A DNA stretch of 64,000 nucleotides from Solimonas fluminis (GTDB taxonomy: Bacteria; Pseudomonadota; Gammaproteobacteria; Nevskiales; Nevskiaceae), in assembly GCF_002930645.1 (NCBI RefSeq), contig NZ_PSNW01000003.1:124001-188000 (forward strand). Reading direction: 5' to 3'. Numbering within the stretch: position 1 is the first letter of the stretch; every line of letters begins with the position of its first letter. Made by a program: the position numbers and the translations under genes. The notes below the pieces were generated by a model, which searched no databases, was not told the DNA's origin, and saw only the letters and a program-made list of their open reading frames with translations. This document shows, in pieces, positions 51,572 to 60,224 of this stretch.

Positions 51572-52621
51572 TCAGATTTTCGCCATCACGTCCGGCTCGG
51601 CGACGTAGAACTGCCGGAACCATTCGCGGAACTGGAAGATCGGACCGTCGCCGTCGCAGAGCAGCGGCTTGTGGCGGTACTTCTTGTTGTTCCAGATCAC
51701 CATGTCGACGCTCTCGAAGCCGGCGCCCTGCTCGCCTTCGGCCTCGTGCTGCATGTGGTCGATCAGCTTGCGGGCGATGTACAGCTCCCTGGAGCCTTCC
51801 GGGTAGGCCTTGTGGCGGAAGCTCATGTTCATCCGGGTCAGCTCGCGCGTGATCGGCTGGGTATAGGAGAACAGCGTGGCGCTGACGCCCTCCTGGGTGA
51901 AGGTCACGGTGCCGACGGACCCCGCGCCCCAGGTCTCGCCGACGATGTAGCCGCCGCCGAGGTTGAAGCGCTGCATGTGGCGGTCGAACTCCACCTGGAT
52001 CGGCGGGACGCCCGCCGCGCCGTGGAGGAATTTCAGGTGCGCGATGTCGACGCTGTTCTCGACGATCTCCTGGATCGCCGTGCTGGCCTGCCAGGTGCCG
52101 CGCTGGTCGCCCACCCAGCCCTCGTCCTCCATGCAGGGGATATGCGGCAGCTCCCAACTGGGCGGCTCCATCTTCGGGTGGAACCAGGCCCAGATCTGGC
52201 CGTAGCGCTCCTGCACCGGCAGCGTGCGCAGGATGGGGCGGAGCTTGGTGATGGCCGGCGCGTTCTTGCCGTAGGGCACCTGCTTGCACCAGCCCTCGGC
52301 GTCGTACTCCCAGTGGTGGAAGGGGCAGCGGATGTGGTCGCCGCAAACCTTGCCGCCATGGCCCAGGTGCGCGCCCAGGTGCGGGCAATAGGGGTCGGAC
52401 ATGCCCACCTTGCCGCTCTCGCCACGGAACAGCACCCATTCCTGGTCGAACAGCTGGATGTTGCGCACCTCGCCGACCTTCAGGTTCCCGGAGAAGTCCA
52501 CGAAGAACCAGCTGCTGGGAATGGGGAATGGGCAGCGCTCCAGCCGCGTGGACTCCAGCAGCTGGGCCAGCTTGAGGTCGGCAGGAGGCGATGGGGCGGA
52601 GGCTTCGGCGGTATTGGACAT
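51572..52621 (-). CDS. Rieske non-heme iron oxygenase, KshA/Neverland-like
   Basis: The 349-residue oxygenase component has a Rieske [2Fe-2S] site, Cys79-x-His81 and Cys99-x2-His102 (YCPHLGAHLGHGG, RCPFHHWEYD). Its mononuclear iron site is VDIAHLKFLH (Asp192, His195, His200). The single-subunit size and WFFVDFSGNLKVGEV start resemble 3-ketosteroid 9-alpha-hydroxylase (KshA) and cholesterol 7-desaturase (Neverland) type enzymes. A ferredoxin reductase partner is not in the window. It has its own strong terminator and probably its own promoter. Confidence 0.85.
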   Translation of the reverse strand: MSNTAEASAPSPPADLKLAQLLESTRLERCPFPIPSSWFFVDFSGNLKVGEVRNIQLFDQEWVLFRGESGKVGMSDPYCPHLGAHLGHGGKVCGDHIRCPFHHWEYDAEGWCKQVPYGKNAPAITKLRPILRTLPVQERYGQIWAWFHPKMEPPSWELPHIPCMEDEGWVGDQRGTWQASTAIQEIVENSVDIAHLKFLHGAAGVPPIQVEFDRHMQRFNLGGGYIVGETWGAGSVGTVTFTQEGVSATLFSYTQPITRELTRMNMSFRHKAYPEGSRELYIARKLIDHMQHEAEGEQGAGFESVDMVIWNNKKYRHKPLLCDGDGPIFQFREWFRQFYVAEPDVMAKI

Positions 52622-52916
52622 GGTGTCACCCCGTAGGGAGATGGATGCGGGCTTGCGGAGCGCAAGCCAGGCACCGGACGCCGTCCGACCAGAGGAATGA
52701 CCCTGGGTTACGGCGCCTGGGGGCTGGCATGCACCAGCGCCCAGACTAGGGAGGTGAGGACCCCGGATTCATCCCTCATATGCAGGGGTGATGAACTCCG
52801 CGGATCACGGGCTGCCGCCGGCAGGTCAGTCGGGGAGGCCACGGAGGGCCGCCCGCGGGCACGCCAGGAACCTGGAATCCGCGATGGATGTTCCATCCAT
52901 CGCGGGACGTTCGAGA
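52622..52916. other. Non-coding gap
   Basis: Between the oxygenase start and the small membrane-protein gene I see only the inverted repeat at 52879-52905. The oxygenase promoter should lie in the first 100 bp but no clear hexamers stand out. Confidence 0.5.
52879..52905. terminator. Perfect 12-bp inverted repeat
   Basis: CCGCGATGGATG and CATCCATCGCGG enclose TTC. It lies 12 bp beyond the stop of the small minus-strand gene; it lacks a U-run, so it is a possible but not typical terminator. Confidence 0.5.
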
Positions 52917-53102
52917 TCAGCGCAGCGGCGGCTGCACGGTCAGGCGGGCCGTCGCCGCCTGCACTGCCAGGCTGCTTTCTCCCGACACCCGGGGTCCGGC
53001 CGGAGCTACCTTGAAGGTCTTCGCCCCGCCGTCGAACACCAGCTCCCAGGCCCCGATGGTCAGGGCCACGAGAACAGCGGCGTAGATGCTGAAAACCCTC
53101 AC
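52917..53102 (-). CDS. Possible small single-span membrane protein (61 aa)
   Basis: GTG at 53102, with AGGA 6 bp upstream, opens a 61-residue protein with one N-terminal hydrophobic helix (FSIYAAVLVALTIGAWELVF) and a basic/Val-rich extracytoplasmic tail. A hairpin follows the stop. It lies downstream of flgL on the same strand, 193 bp away. I cannot link it to a known family; it could still be a chance ORF in GC-rich DNA. Confidence 0.45.
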   Translation of the reverse strand: MRVFSIYAAVLVALTIGAWELVFDGGAKTFKVAPAGPRVSGESSLAVQAATARLTVQPPLR

Positions 53103-53295
53103 GGGACATCCTGGAACGAAGATGGCCCATGATAGGACCCGCAGGACGCGGCAGGGCTACCGCCGGGCAGCGTATTCCGACCCCTCGGCGCGGATCGGGG
53201 TTCTCTGCATGCAGGCATCGGCTTTCCATGCCCCTCCGGGCAGCGAGCTCGCCATTGCGGCCCGGGGAGCAGGGCATCCGGAAGCGGCTTGCGCG

Positions 53296-54483
53296 TCAGC
53301 GCAGGTAGTCGAACAGGCTCATCCCCTGCACCTTGGCGAAGGTCTGCTGCGCCGCCTGCAGGGCGGTGAGCTGCTGCGACAGCCGCGTGGCGGCCTCGGC
53401 GTAATCCAGCCCGCGAATCTGGTCGAGCGCGGCCTCGGTTTCCACCTGCTGGGCGCCGTTCTGGCTTTCGGCGTCGTCCAGCGCCGCCAGGCGGTTGCCC
53501 ACCGCGGCGCGCACGTCCGACAGGTGCAGGCTGGCATTGTCGATGGCGCTCAGCGACTGGTGCATCGCCGTCTGCACCTGGGCGCGCTGCGCCGCGGTGT
53601 CCTGCGGCATGCCGGCGATGCGGGCCAGTTCGTCGATCTGGGCGAACATGTCCCTCTGCGCGCTGGCGCCCACCGTGAAGCGGTCGCCATCCGCCGGCGT
53701 GCCGGTGAAGCTCAGGTCCAGGCCGCGGAAGGCGATGGTCTGTCCTTCCGCATAGGCGCCGCCGGCCACCACCGCGTTGCCGGCATCGCGCACCTCGTAG
53801 TTGCCGCCGCTGAAACTCAGCGTATAGCTGCCGCCGTCCCACAGCGAGGCATCGGTGAGCCGCGCGCTCTTCAGGCCCGCCGTGCCGGCATTGGCGCCGG
53901 ACGACACCGTGAAGGTGCCGTTGCCGTCGCGCAGGCGCAGGAACACCTCGCTGCCGGGGTCGGCGTCCGCCACCGTGCGGCTGCCGGTCACCTGCAGCAG
54001 GCGCTGCTGCTGGTCGCCGGCATAGCTGACCGTGCCGCTGCCCGCGAAGGGCGCCACGCTGTCCTGCGAGCCGCCGAAAAGATAGCGCCCCTGGCCATCG
54101 TCGGCATTGGCGTAGGACACCAGTTGCTCGCGCAGGCTCTTCAGCTCGTTGGCCAGGATGCCGCGGGTCTGCGCGGACTGCGTGCCGTTGTTCAGTTCCA
54201 CCGCGATCTCGCGCACGCGCTGCAGCAGTTCCACGCTGTCGGCCAGCACGTTCTCCTCCAGGCCGAGGCGGTTGCGCGCGGTGTCGATCTGCTGCTGGTA
54301 GCGGCCGTACTGCGCATTGGCCTGGTCCAGGCGCACCGCCGAGGCAGCGCCGGAAGGATCGTCGGCCGCGCTCTGCAGGCGCTGGCCGGTGGCCAGCTGC
54401 AGTTGCGTCTTGGCCAGCGCCGCCTGCTGCTTCTGCAGCTGGCCGATGGCGCTCTGCTGCAGCATGGAGGTGGAAACTCTCAT
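53296..54483 (-). CDS. flgL: Flagellar hook-filament junction protein FlgL (HAP3)
   Basis: FlgL joins hook and filament together with FlgK. The 395-residue protein has the flagellin-like N-terminal D0/D1 (MRVSTSMLQQSAIGQLQ, ATGQRLQSAADDPSGAAS) and the C-terminal helix with ALQAAQQTFAKVQGMSLFDYL. It is the last gene of the flgBCDEFGHIJKL set, 18 bp behind flgK. No fliC follows it, unlike many relatives; fliC lies 10 kb away. Confidence 0.94.
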   Translation of the reverse strand: MRVSTSMLQQSAIGQLQKQQAALAKTQLQLATGQRLQSAADDPSGAASAVRLDQANAQYGRYQQQIDTARNRLGLEENVLADSVELLQRVREIAVELNNGTQSAQTRGILANELKSLREQLVSYANADDGQGRYLFGGSQDSVAPFAGSGTVSYAGDQQQRLLQVTGSRTVADADPGSEVFLRLRDGNGTFTVSSGANAGTAGLKSARLTDASLWDGGSYTLSFSGGNYEVRDAGNAVVAGGAYAEGQTIAFRGLDLSFTGTPADGDRFTVGASAQRDMFAQIDELARIAGMPQDTAAQRAQVQTAMHQSLSAIDNASLHLSDVRAAVGNRLAALDDAESQNGAQQVETEAALDQIRGLDYAEAATRLSQQLTALQAAQQTFAKVQGMSLFDYLR

Positions 54484-54501
54484 GGTTCTTCCCCTTGTCC
54501 G

Positions 54502-56385
54502 CTAGTTCCGCGCCGCGTCGAGCAGCGACTGGAACACCTCGTTGGCCACCGCGATCACGCGCGCCGCCGCCTGGTAGGCCTGCTGGAAGCGCACCAGGTC
54601 GGCGGCCTCCTCGTCCAGGTTCACGCCCGACAGCGAGGCCTGCTCGGCCTCGGTCTGGGCGCGCACCGAGGCCTGCGCGTCGAGCTGCAGGCTGGCCTGC
54701 TGGGCGCTGGCGCCGGCACGGCCCACCAGGGCCGCCTGCGAATCCGACAGCGTGCTGCGGCCGCCGTCGAGCACGCCGAGCGTGGACAGCTTGGCCAGCG
54801 CGCGGGCATTGCCGTTGTCGTTGCTGCCGGCGGTGTTGGCCCCCACGCTGAAGCTGTCGCCCGCGGCGGGAGAACCGCTCAGCTTCAGGCTCCAGCCGTT
54901 GACCTCGATGCTGTCTCCGGCATTCCAGCTGTAGCTGCCGCTGCCGTTGATGCTGTAGGTGTTGGGACCGGTGAACTGGATGCTCACGCCGCTCAGCAGG
55001 CCGGCGTTCGACGGATCGGTCACGCCGATGCTGCCGACCGTGGCCGACCCGGTGTTGGACAAGCCCGCGCTGGCGCGCACCGGCGAGGCGGCGGCGAGGC
55101 GCGAGGCATCCGTGATCGCCACGCGCAACTGGGCGGCGCCGTTCGCGGTGGGCTTGAGCAGGTAGCGGTCGCCCGCGGCCGGCGTGCCGCCGAGGCTGAT
55201 CGACAGGCCCTCGGCGCGCAGCGGATCGGCGGCGGTGCCGCTGCCGGTCAGGGGCACGCTGCTGCCGTCGCGGGCGCGGGTCAGCTGCCAGGCGCTGCCG
55301 TTGAAGGACAGCGCGTAGTCGTCTCCGGTCAGCGCGCCGGCATCGCTCAGGCCGACGGAGACCGTCGCGCTGCCGGTGTTGGCGCGTGCCGGGTAGACCG
55401 AGCCGGCGATGTCGGCGAAGAAGTCGCCGCCCATCTGGCCCTTGGCATCCATGCCCTGGGCATGCTGCTCGTTCATCGCCTCGGCCAGGCCCGCGGCCAT
55501 GCGGCCGAGGTCGCTCTTGGCCGGGTCCAGCACCTCGCGCCGGAAGTCCAGCAGGCCGCCGATCACGCCGCCGCTGGTCTGGGCGGTGATGTTCTGCCCG
55601 CCGGAGAAGAACAGCTCCTTGCGGCCGCTGCCGTAGGGATCGTCGCCCACCGTCAGGGAATTGGCCTGCCGGCCCAGCACCAGGGCCTGGCCGCTGCCGG
55701 TGAAGACATTGATGCCGCCGTCATCCTGCTCGGTGGTGGTGATGCCGATGCGGCTGGCGATCTCCTTGATCAGGCTGTCGCGCTGGTCGAGCAGGTCATT
55801 GGGCGGCTGGCCGCCCGACTGGCCCTTGGCCAGCACGATGCGCTCGTTGAGGTCCGCCACCTGCTGGGCATAGCGCGTCACCTCGTCGGCGGTCTGGCTG
55901 AGGCGCTGGTTGATCTCGCCCTCCAGGCCGTCGAACTGCGCCTGCATGTCGTTGTAGCGGGTGGCCAGGCTCTGGCCGGCGGAAATCAGGCTCTGCCTCG
56001 CGGCCGTGCTGGCCGGGTTGGAGGACAGGCCGCTCAGGGCATCGTAGAAACCCTGCAGCGGCTTGCCCAGGCCGGAGTCGGCATCCGACAGCCATCCGTC
56101 CACGCGCGAGGCCAGGCCGGCGAAGGTCTCCGCCCGGGAATAGGCGGAGGCGTCGCCCTGCAGGCGCGTGGTGATCAGCGCATCCGCCAGGCGCCTGACC
56201 GTGCTGGAACTGACGCCGGCGCCGATGTAGCCGTCGCCCTGCGGGCTGCCGATGCGCGAGCCCAGTTCCACGCGCTGGCGCGAGTAGCCCGGCGTATTGA
56301 CGTTGGCGATGTTGTGGCCGGCCGTGTCCAGGGCCTTGCGGTAGGCCAGCAGGCCGGAGACGCCTATGGAGAGAAGATCACTCAC
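54502..56385 (-). CDS. flgK: Flagellar hook-associated protein FlgK (HAP1)
   Basis: FlgK forms the first junction ring between hook and filament. The 627-residue protein has the N-terminal rod/hook motif (GVSGLLAYRKALDTAGHNIA, NVNTPGYSRQRVE) and the C-terminal NLDEEAADLVRFQQAYQAAA helix. The GTG start overlaps the flgJ stop (GTGA). The length is within the family range (550-680). Confidence 0.94.
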   Translation of the reverse strand: MSDLLSIGVSGLLAYRKALDTAGHNIANVNTPGYSRQRVELGSRIGSPQGDGYIGAGVSSSTVRRLADALITTRLQGDASAYSRAETFAGLASRVDGWLSDADSGLGKPLQGFYDALSGLSSNPASTAARQSLISAGQSLATRYNDMQAQFDGLEGEINQRLSQTADEVTRYAQQVADLNERIVLAKGQSGGQPPNDLLDQRDSLIKEIASRIGITTTEQDDGGINVFTGSGQALVLGRQANSLTVGDDPYGSGRKELFFSGGQNITAQTSGGVIGGLLDFRREVLDPAKSDLGRMAAGLAEAMNEQHAQGMDAKGQMGGDFFADIAGSVYPARANTGSATVSVGLSDAGALTGDDYALSFNGSAWQLTRARDGSSVPLTGSGTAADPLRAEGLSISLGGTPAAGDRYLLKPTANGAAQLRVAITDASRLAAASPVRASAGLSNTGSATVGSIGVTDPSNAGLLSGVSIQFTGPNTYSINGSGSYSWNAGDSIEVNGWSLKLSGSPAAGDSFSVGANTAGSNDNGNARALAKLSTLGVLDGGRSTLSDSQAALVGRAGASAQQASLQLDAQASVRAQTEAEQASLSGVNLDEEAADLVRFQQAYQAAARVIAVANEVFQSLLDAARN

Positions 56386-57425
56386 GCCATCACCTGACGA
56401 TTCTGGTTAAGTGCGGCCTGCACGGTCGGCCCGTAGGCGATGCGCATGATCTTCTGCGCATAGGACGGGTCGGTGGCATAGCCGGCCTTCTGCAGGCCGG
56501 CGGCGAATTGGTGCGCGCTGCCCTGATGACGCAGGGCCTGCTCGTATCGCGGGTTGGACTTGAGGAAGCGCGCGTAGTCTTCGAAGGACTCGGCGATCGA
56601 TCCGTACGAGCGGAACTTCGCCTCCTGCCGCTCCATGCGGCCGCCTTCGTATTCATGCGTCATGGTGCGGACACGGTCGCCGTCCCAGGACTTGTCGGCC
56701 TTGATGCCGAAGAGGTTGAACGATGCCTTGCCGTCGGCATGGCGAATCTGGTGCTTGCCCCAGCCGGTCTCCAGCGCCGCCTGCGCCACCAGCACGCGGG
56801 CCGGGATGCCCAGTTCCCTGGCGGCCTTCTCGGCATGCGGCAGCACGGCGTCGATGAATTCCTGCGGGGTCTTGGGGCGGAACTCGGACAAGGTCTCGTC
56901 CGTCTTGAGTGCCAGCGGCGGGTTGATGCCATCAATGTCCGTCTTGCCTCTCCCCTGGGGAGAGGTCGCGCCGTAGGCGCGGGTGAGGGACGCATTTTCA
57001 GATGGCGCCTCAACCCCTTCCGCCGGCAGTCCCTCACCCCTGCCCCTCTCCCGGAGGGAGAGGGGAAAAATGCTGGCGCCAGACGACAGGCTCGTATCCA
57101 CCGCCGATCCGCCCTCGCCCAGGCCCTGGCTCATCCTGAGCTGCCGCACCAGCATGTCGGCCAGGCCCACGCCCTTGCCGCTGGACAGCTGCACGGCCAG
57201 CTGCTGGTCGAACATGTCGCGGTAGAAGCTGCCCTGCTCGCTGCCGCCCAGGGCATCGTCGCCCGGCGTCGCCGCGCGCATGGCCTTGAGCATCTGCTGC
57301 AGCATCAGGGATTCGAACTGCCTGGCCGCCTTCTGCAGGGCGGCCGGGTCCTGCTCGCGCGCCTGCGCCTTCAGGCCCGCGAACTGGCCGAAGTCGGTGA
57401 CGGAATCGAGCGGGGACAGGGCCAT
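56382..57425 (-). CDS. flgJ: Flagellar rod-assembly peptidoglycan hydrolase FlgJ with repeat-derived linker
   Basis: FlgJ caps the growing rod and opens peptidoglycan with its glucosaminidase domain. The 347-residue protein has the N-terminal rod-cap domain (about 1-100; AARQFESLMLQQMLKAMR, SFYRDMFDQQLA). The C-terminal muramidase-type domain (about 173-345) contains RVLVAQAALETGWGKHQI, where the Glu of ALETGWG is catalytic. The linker (residues 119-161; PLSLRERGRGEG to AYGATSPQGRG) is translated from the dispersed CTCTCCC-type repeat that is otherwise intergenic, and the frame stays open. The start overlaps the flgI stop (TGATG). Confidence 0.93.
   Translation of the reverse strand: MALSPLDSVTDFGQFAGLKAQAREQDPAALQKAARQFESLMLQQMLKAMRAATPGDDALGGSEQGSFYRDMFDQQLAVQLSSGKGVGLADMLVRQLRMSQGLGEGGSAVDTSLSSGASIFPLSLRERGRGEGLPAEGVEAPSENASLTRAYGATSPQGRGKTDIDGINPPLALKTDETLSEFRPKTPQEFIDAVLPHAEKAARELGIPARVLVAQAALETGWGKHQIRHADGKASFNLFGIKADKSWDGDRVRTMTHEYEGGRMERQEAKFRSYGSIAESFEDYARFLKSNPRYEQALRHQGSAHQFAAGLQKAGYATDPSYAQKIMRIAYGPTVQAALNQNRQVMA
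56943..57070. repeat. CTCTCCC/GGGAGAG composite repeat inside flgJ
   Basis: TGCCTCTCCCCTGGGGAGAG (56945-56964) with GGGTGAGGGAC at 56981-56991 faces GTCCCTCACCCCTGCCCCTC (57029-57048) with the hairpin CTCTCCCGGAGGGAGAG (57046-57062). The two halves form a large inverted repeat of the same family as 24768-24812. Confidence 0.8.
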
Positions 57426-58525
57426 CAGATGATCACCAGCTCGGCGCGCAGCGCGCCGGCTTCCTTGAGCGCCTCCAGGATCGCCACCAGGTCGCCGGGA
57501 GCGGCGCCCACCTGGTTCACCGCGCGGACGATGTCGTCCAGGCTGACGCCGGCGTCGAACTTGAACATGCGGCCGCCGTCCTGCGTGACCTCGATCGCCG
57601 AGTCGGGCACCACCACGGTCTCGCCCTTGGAGAACGGCGCCGGCTGGCTGACGCGCGGCTTCTCGGAGATGGTCACCGACAGCGAGCCATGCGCCACCGC
57701 CGCCGGCAGCACGCGCACGCCGCTGCCGATCACCACCGTGCCGGTGCGGCTGTTGACGATCACGCGCGCCGGAGCGTCGCCGGGCTGCACCTCGATGTTC
57801 TCCAGCATGGAGAGGAAGGCCACGCGGCTGTTGCTGTCGGCCGGGGCGCGCACCGCCACCGTCACCGGATCCTGCGCGGCAGCCACGCCGCCGCCCAGGG
57901 CCGCGTTGATGCCTTCCGCCAGACGCGTGGCCGTGGTGAAGTCCGGCACGTGCAGGTTCAGGCGGATGTCCGGCGAGGCGGTGAAGCTGCCGGGGACCGC
58001 GCGCTCCACCATCGCGCCGTTGGGGATGCGGCCGGAGCTGGGGATGTTCACCGACACGCGCGAGCCGTCCTTGGCCGAGATGCCGAGCCCCCCGACCACC
58101 ACGTTGCCCTGCGCCACGGCGTAGACCTGCCCATCCGCGCCCTTGAGCGGTGTCATCAGCAGCGCGCCGCCGCGCAGCGAGCCGGCGTTGCCGATGGAGG
58201 AGACCGTCACGTCGATGGCCTGCCCGGGCTTGGCGAAGGCCGGCAGCTCGGCGTGGATCGCCACCGCCGCCACGTTCTTGAGCTGGGGGTTCACGCCCGG
58301 CGGAATGGTGACGCCCAGCTGCGCCAGCATGGCCTTGAGGCTCTGCACCGTGAACGGCGCCTGCGTGGTCTGGTCGCCGCTGCCGTCCAGGCCCACCACC
58401 AGGCCGTAGCCCACCAGCGGGTTGCCGCGCACGCCGGCCACGCTGGCCAGGTCCTTCACGCGCTCGGCCTGGGCCGGCAGGGCGAGGGCCAGCAGCAGCG
58501 TGAGGAGGGAAATCTTGCGGATCAT
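57425..58525 (-). CDS. flgI: Flagellar P-ring protein FlgI
   Basis: FlgI builds the periplasmic P ring around the rod. The 366-residue protein has a cleavable signal (about 1-20, ending PAQA), then [20 protein letters not shown] and [19 protein letters not shown], which are highly conserved. I chose ATG at 58525 because it begins the signal peptide; longer in-frame extensions run into flgH. It lies 10 bp behind flgH. Confidence 0.95.
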   Translation of the reverse strand: MIRKISLLTLLLALALPAQAERVKDLASVAGVRGNPLVGYGLVVGLDGSGDQTTQAPFTVQSLKAMLAQLGVTIPPGVNPQLKNVAAVAIHAELPAFAKPGQAIDVTVSSIGNAGSLRGGALLMTPLKGADGQVYAVAQGNVVVGGLGISAKDGSRVSVNIPSSGRIPNGAMVERAVPGSFTASPDIRLNLHVPDFTTATRLAEGINAALGGGVAAAQDPVTVAVRAPADSNSRVAFLSMLENIEVQPGDAPARVIVNSRTGTVVIGSGVRVLPAAVAHGSLSVTISEKPRVSQPAPFSKGETVVVPDSAIEVTQDGGRMFKFDAGVSLDDIVRAVNQVGAAPGDLVAILEALKEAGALRAELVII

Positions 58526-58535
58526 GTCGACGCCC

Positions 58536-59213
58536 TCAGAACGGGAACCAGCCCGAGTTGAAGAAGCGGCTGGCCCAGCCCATGACGTTGCTGTCGGCCA
58601 CCGCGCCCTGCCCCGAATAGGAGATCGCCGCATTGGCCACGCGGTCGGAGGTGATGCTGTTGTCCGGGCGGATGTCCACCGGCCGCACGATGCCCTCGAT
58701 GCTGACGGTCTCGCTGCCCTGGTTGATCTGCACCTGCTTGCGGCCGCTGACCACCAGGTTGCCGTTGGGCAGCACCTGCATCACCACCGCGCCGACGCTG
58801 CCCTGCAGCTGGTTGGACTGGCTGCTGTCGCCATTGCCCTTGAAGGTCTTGGACGAGCCCAGCTCCGCTTCCAGCACCGGCACGCCGTTGACCGTCACCG
58901 GCCGGCCGAACAGTTTCGGCCCGTCGATGCTGGCGTTGGAGTCCTTCGCGGTGCTGGTGCTGGCCTTCTTCTGCGCCGTGGTGGATTCCACCAGCACGAT
59001 GGTCAGCGTGTCGCCCACGCGGCGCGCCTTCTGGTCCTCGAACAGCGCCATGCCGCCGGCGGCGTAGATCGAGCCCTCGCTGGCCGCGGCGGCCGGCATG
59101 GCCGGCATCGGCAGCGTGGCGGGGGCCGGCATGGCCGGCGCGGATGCGCAGGCCTGCAGCATCAGGCTGGCGGCGGCGAGCAGGGCGAGGGAGGCTTTCA
59201 TCGCGGTGCTCAC
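58536..59213 (-). CDS. flgH: Flagellar L-ring lipoprotein FlgH
   Basis: FlgH forms the outer-membrane L ring. The 225-residue product has a lipoprotein signal ([18 protein letters not shown]) and the family region [30 protein letters not shown] at 59213 overlaps the flgG stop (GTGA); ATG at 59201 four codons later is the alternative and starts the signal directly. The C-terminal FFNSGWFPF is typical of a membrane-embedded end. Confidence 0.94.
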   Translation of the reverse strand: MSTAMKASLALLAAASLMLQACASAPAMPAPATLPMPAMPAAAASEGSIYAAGGMALFEDQKARRVGDTLTIVLVESTTAQKKASTSTAKDSNASIDGPKLFGRPVTVNGVPVLEAELGSSKTFKGNGDSSQSNQLQGSVGAVVMQVLPNGNLVVSGRKQVQINQGSETVSIEGIVRPVDIRPDNSITSDRVANAAISYSGQGAVADSNVMGWASRFFNSGWFPF

Positions 59214-59995
59214 AGGTTGTTGTTGACGTACTGCAGCATCTGGTCGGCCGTCGAGATCGCCTTGGAGTTCATCTCGTAGGCACGCTGCGTCTCGATCATG
59301 TTCACCAGTTCCTCCACCACGTTGACGTTGGAGGATTCCAGCGAGCCCTGCTGGAGGTTGCCCAGGCCGTTGAGACCCGGCGCGCCGCTCTGCGGGCTGC
59401 CGCTGGCGGCGGTCTCGGTGTAGAGGTTCTCGCCCTTGGGCTGCAGGCCCGCCGGGTTGATGAAGTCCGCGATCAGGATCTGCCCCACCTGCTGGGGAGC
59501 CGACTGGCCCGGCACGGTCACGCTGACGGTGCCGTCGGCGCCGATGGTGACGTTCTGCGCGTTTTCCGGCAGCGTGATGCCCGGCTGGATCGGGTAGCCG
59601 CTGGAGGTCACCAGTTCGCCCTGGCTGCTGACCTGGAAGGAGCCGTCGCGCGTGTAGGCGGTGGAGCCGTCCGGCATCGTCACCTGGAAGAAGCCGCGGC
59701 CGTTGATCGCCGCATCCAGGCCGTTGCCGGTCTGCAGCATGTTGCCCTGGGTGAACATCTTTTCCGTGGCCACCACGCGCACGCCGGTGCCCAGGTTGAG
59801 GCCCGAGGGCGCTTCGGTCTGCTGGGTGGTGGCGCCGCCCGCCTGCTTGACCGTCTGGTACATCAGGTCCTCGAAGGCCGCCCGGCCCTTCTTGAAGCCC
59901 GTGGTGTTGACGTTGGCGAGGTTGTTGGAAATGACCGTCATGCGCGTCTGCTGCGCATCGAGGCCGGTCTTGGCAACCCAGAGCGATTGGGTCAT
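59210..59995 (-). CDS. flgG: Flagellar distal rod protein FlgG
   Basis: FlgG forms the distal rod. At 261 residues it matches the family (260). It has the rod N-terminal motif ([40 protein letters not shown]) and the C-terminal [20 protein letters not shown] with [11 protein letters not shown]. About 230 bp with a repeat pair separates it from flgF, an unusually long gap within this operon. Confidence 0.95.
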   Translation of the reverse strand: MTQSLWVAKTGLDAQQTRMTVISNNLANVNTTGFKKGRAAFEDLMYQTVKQAGGATTQQTEAPSGLNLGTGVRVVATEKMFTQGNMLQTGNGLDAAINGRGFFQVTMPDGSTAYTRDGSFQVSSQGELVTSSGYPIQPGITLPENAQNVTIGADGTVSVTVPGQSAPQQVGQILIADFINPAGLQPKGENLYTETAASGSPQSGAPGLNGLGNLQQGSLESSNVNVVEELVNMIETQRAYEMNSKAISTADQMLQYVNNNL

Positions 59996-60122
59996 GGCTG
60001 TATTCCTGCTAAGCGGCGGAAATCCGCCTTTGCTTTAGGGGAGTACAAGTTCCGGACCAGCAGGAGGGGTGACGGGATGTTGGCGCGGCCCGGAGGGCGG
60101 TTTGCTGCGGGTGGGAGACTTC

Positions 60123-60208
60123 GGTTCGTACTGAGCCTGTCGAAGTACGGGCGGAAGCTGGACGCGCGACGGCGGCCGTTCACCCTTCGACCGGCTCAGG
60201 GCGGACGG
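60123..60208. repeat. Inverted pair of GAGCCTGTCGAAG-type repeats between flgF and flgG
   Basis: TACTGAGCCTGTCGAAGTAC (60129-60148) and the opposed CCCTTCGACCGGCTCAGGG (60183-60201) are two copies of the dispersed repeat in inverted orientation and could pair in the mRNA. Confidence 0.7.
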
Positions 60209-60224
60209 CTGAAAGGTCCGCCAA

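Noticed and set aside
53086-56397. 1103-aa plus-strand ORF opposite flgL and flgK
   Set aside because: Low-complexity Ala/Gly/Val translation antisense to two well-conserved flagellar genes; codon-position bias fits the minus strand.
60043-60060. Sigma-54-like sequence upstream of flgG
   Set aside because: On the minus strand TGGTCCGGAACTTGT lacks the conserved GC dinucleotide (GT instead), so I do not call a promoter.
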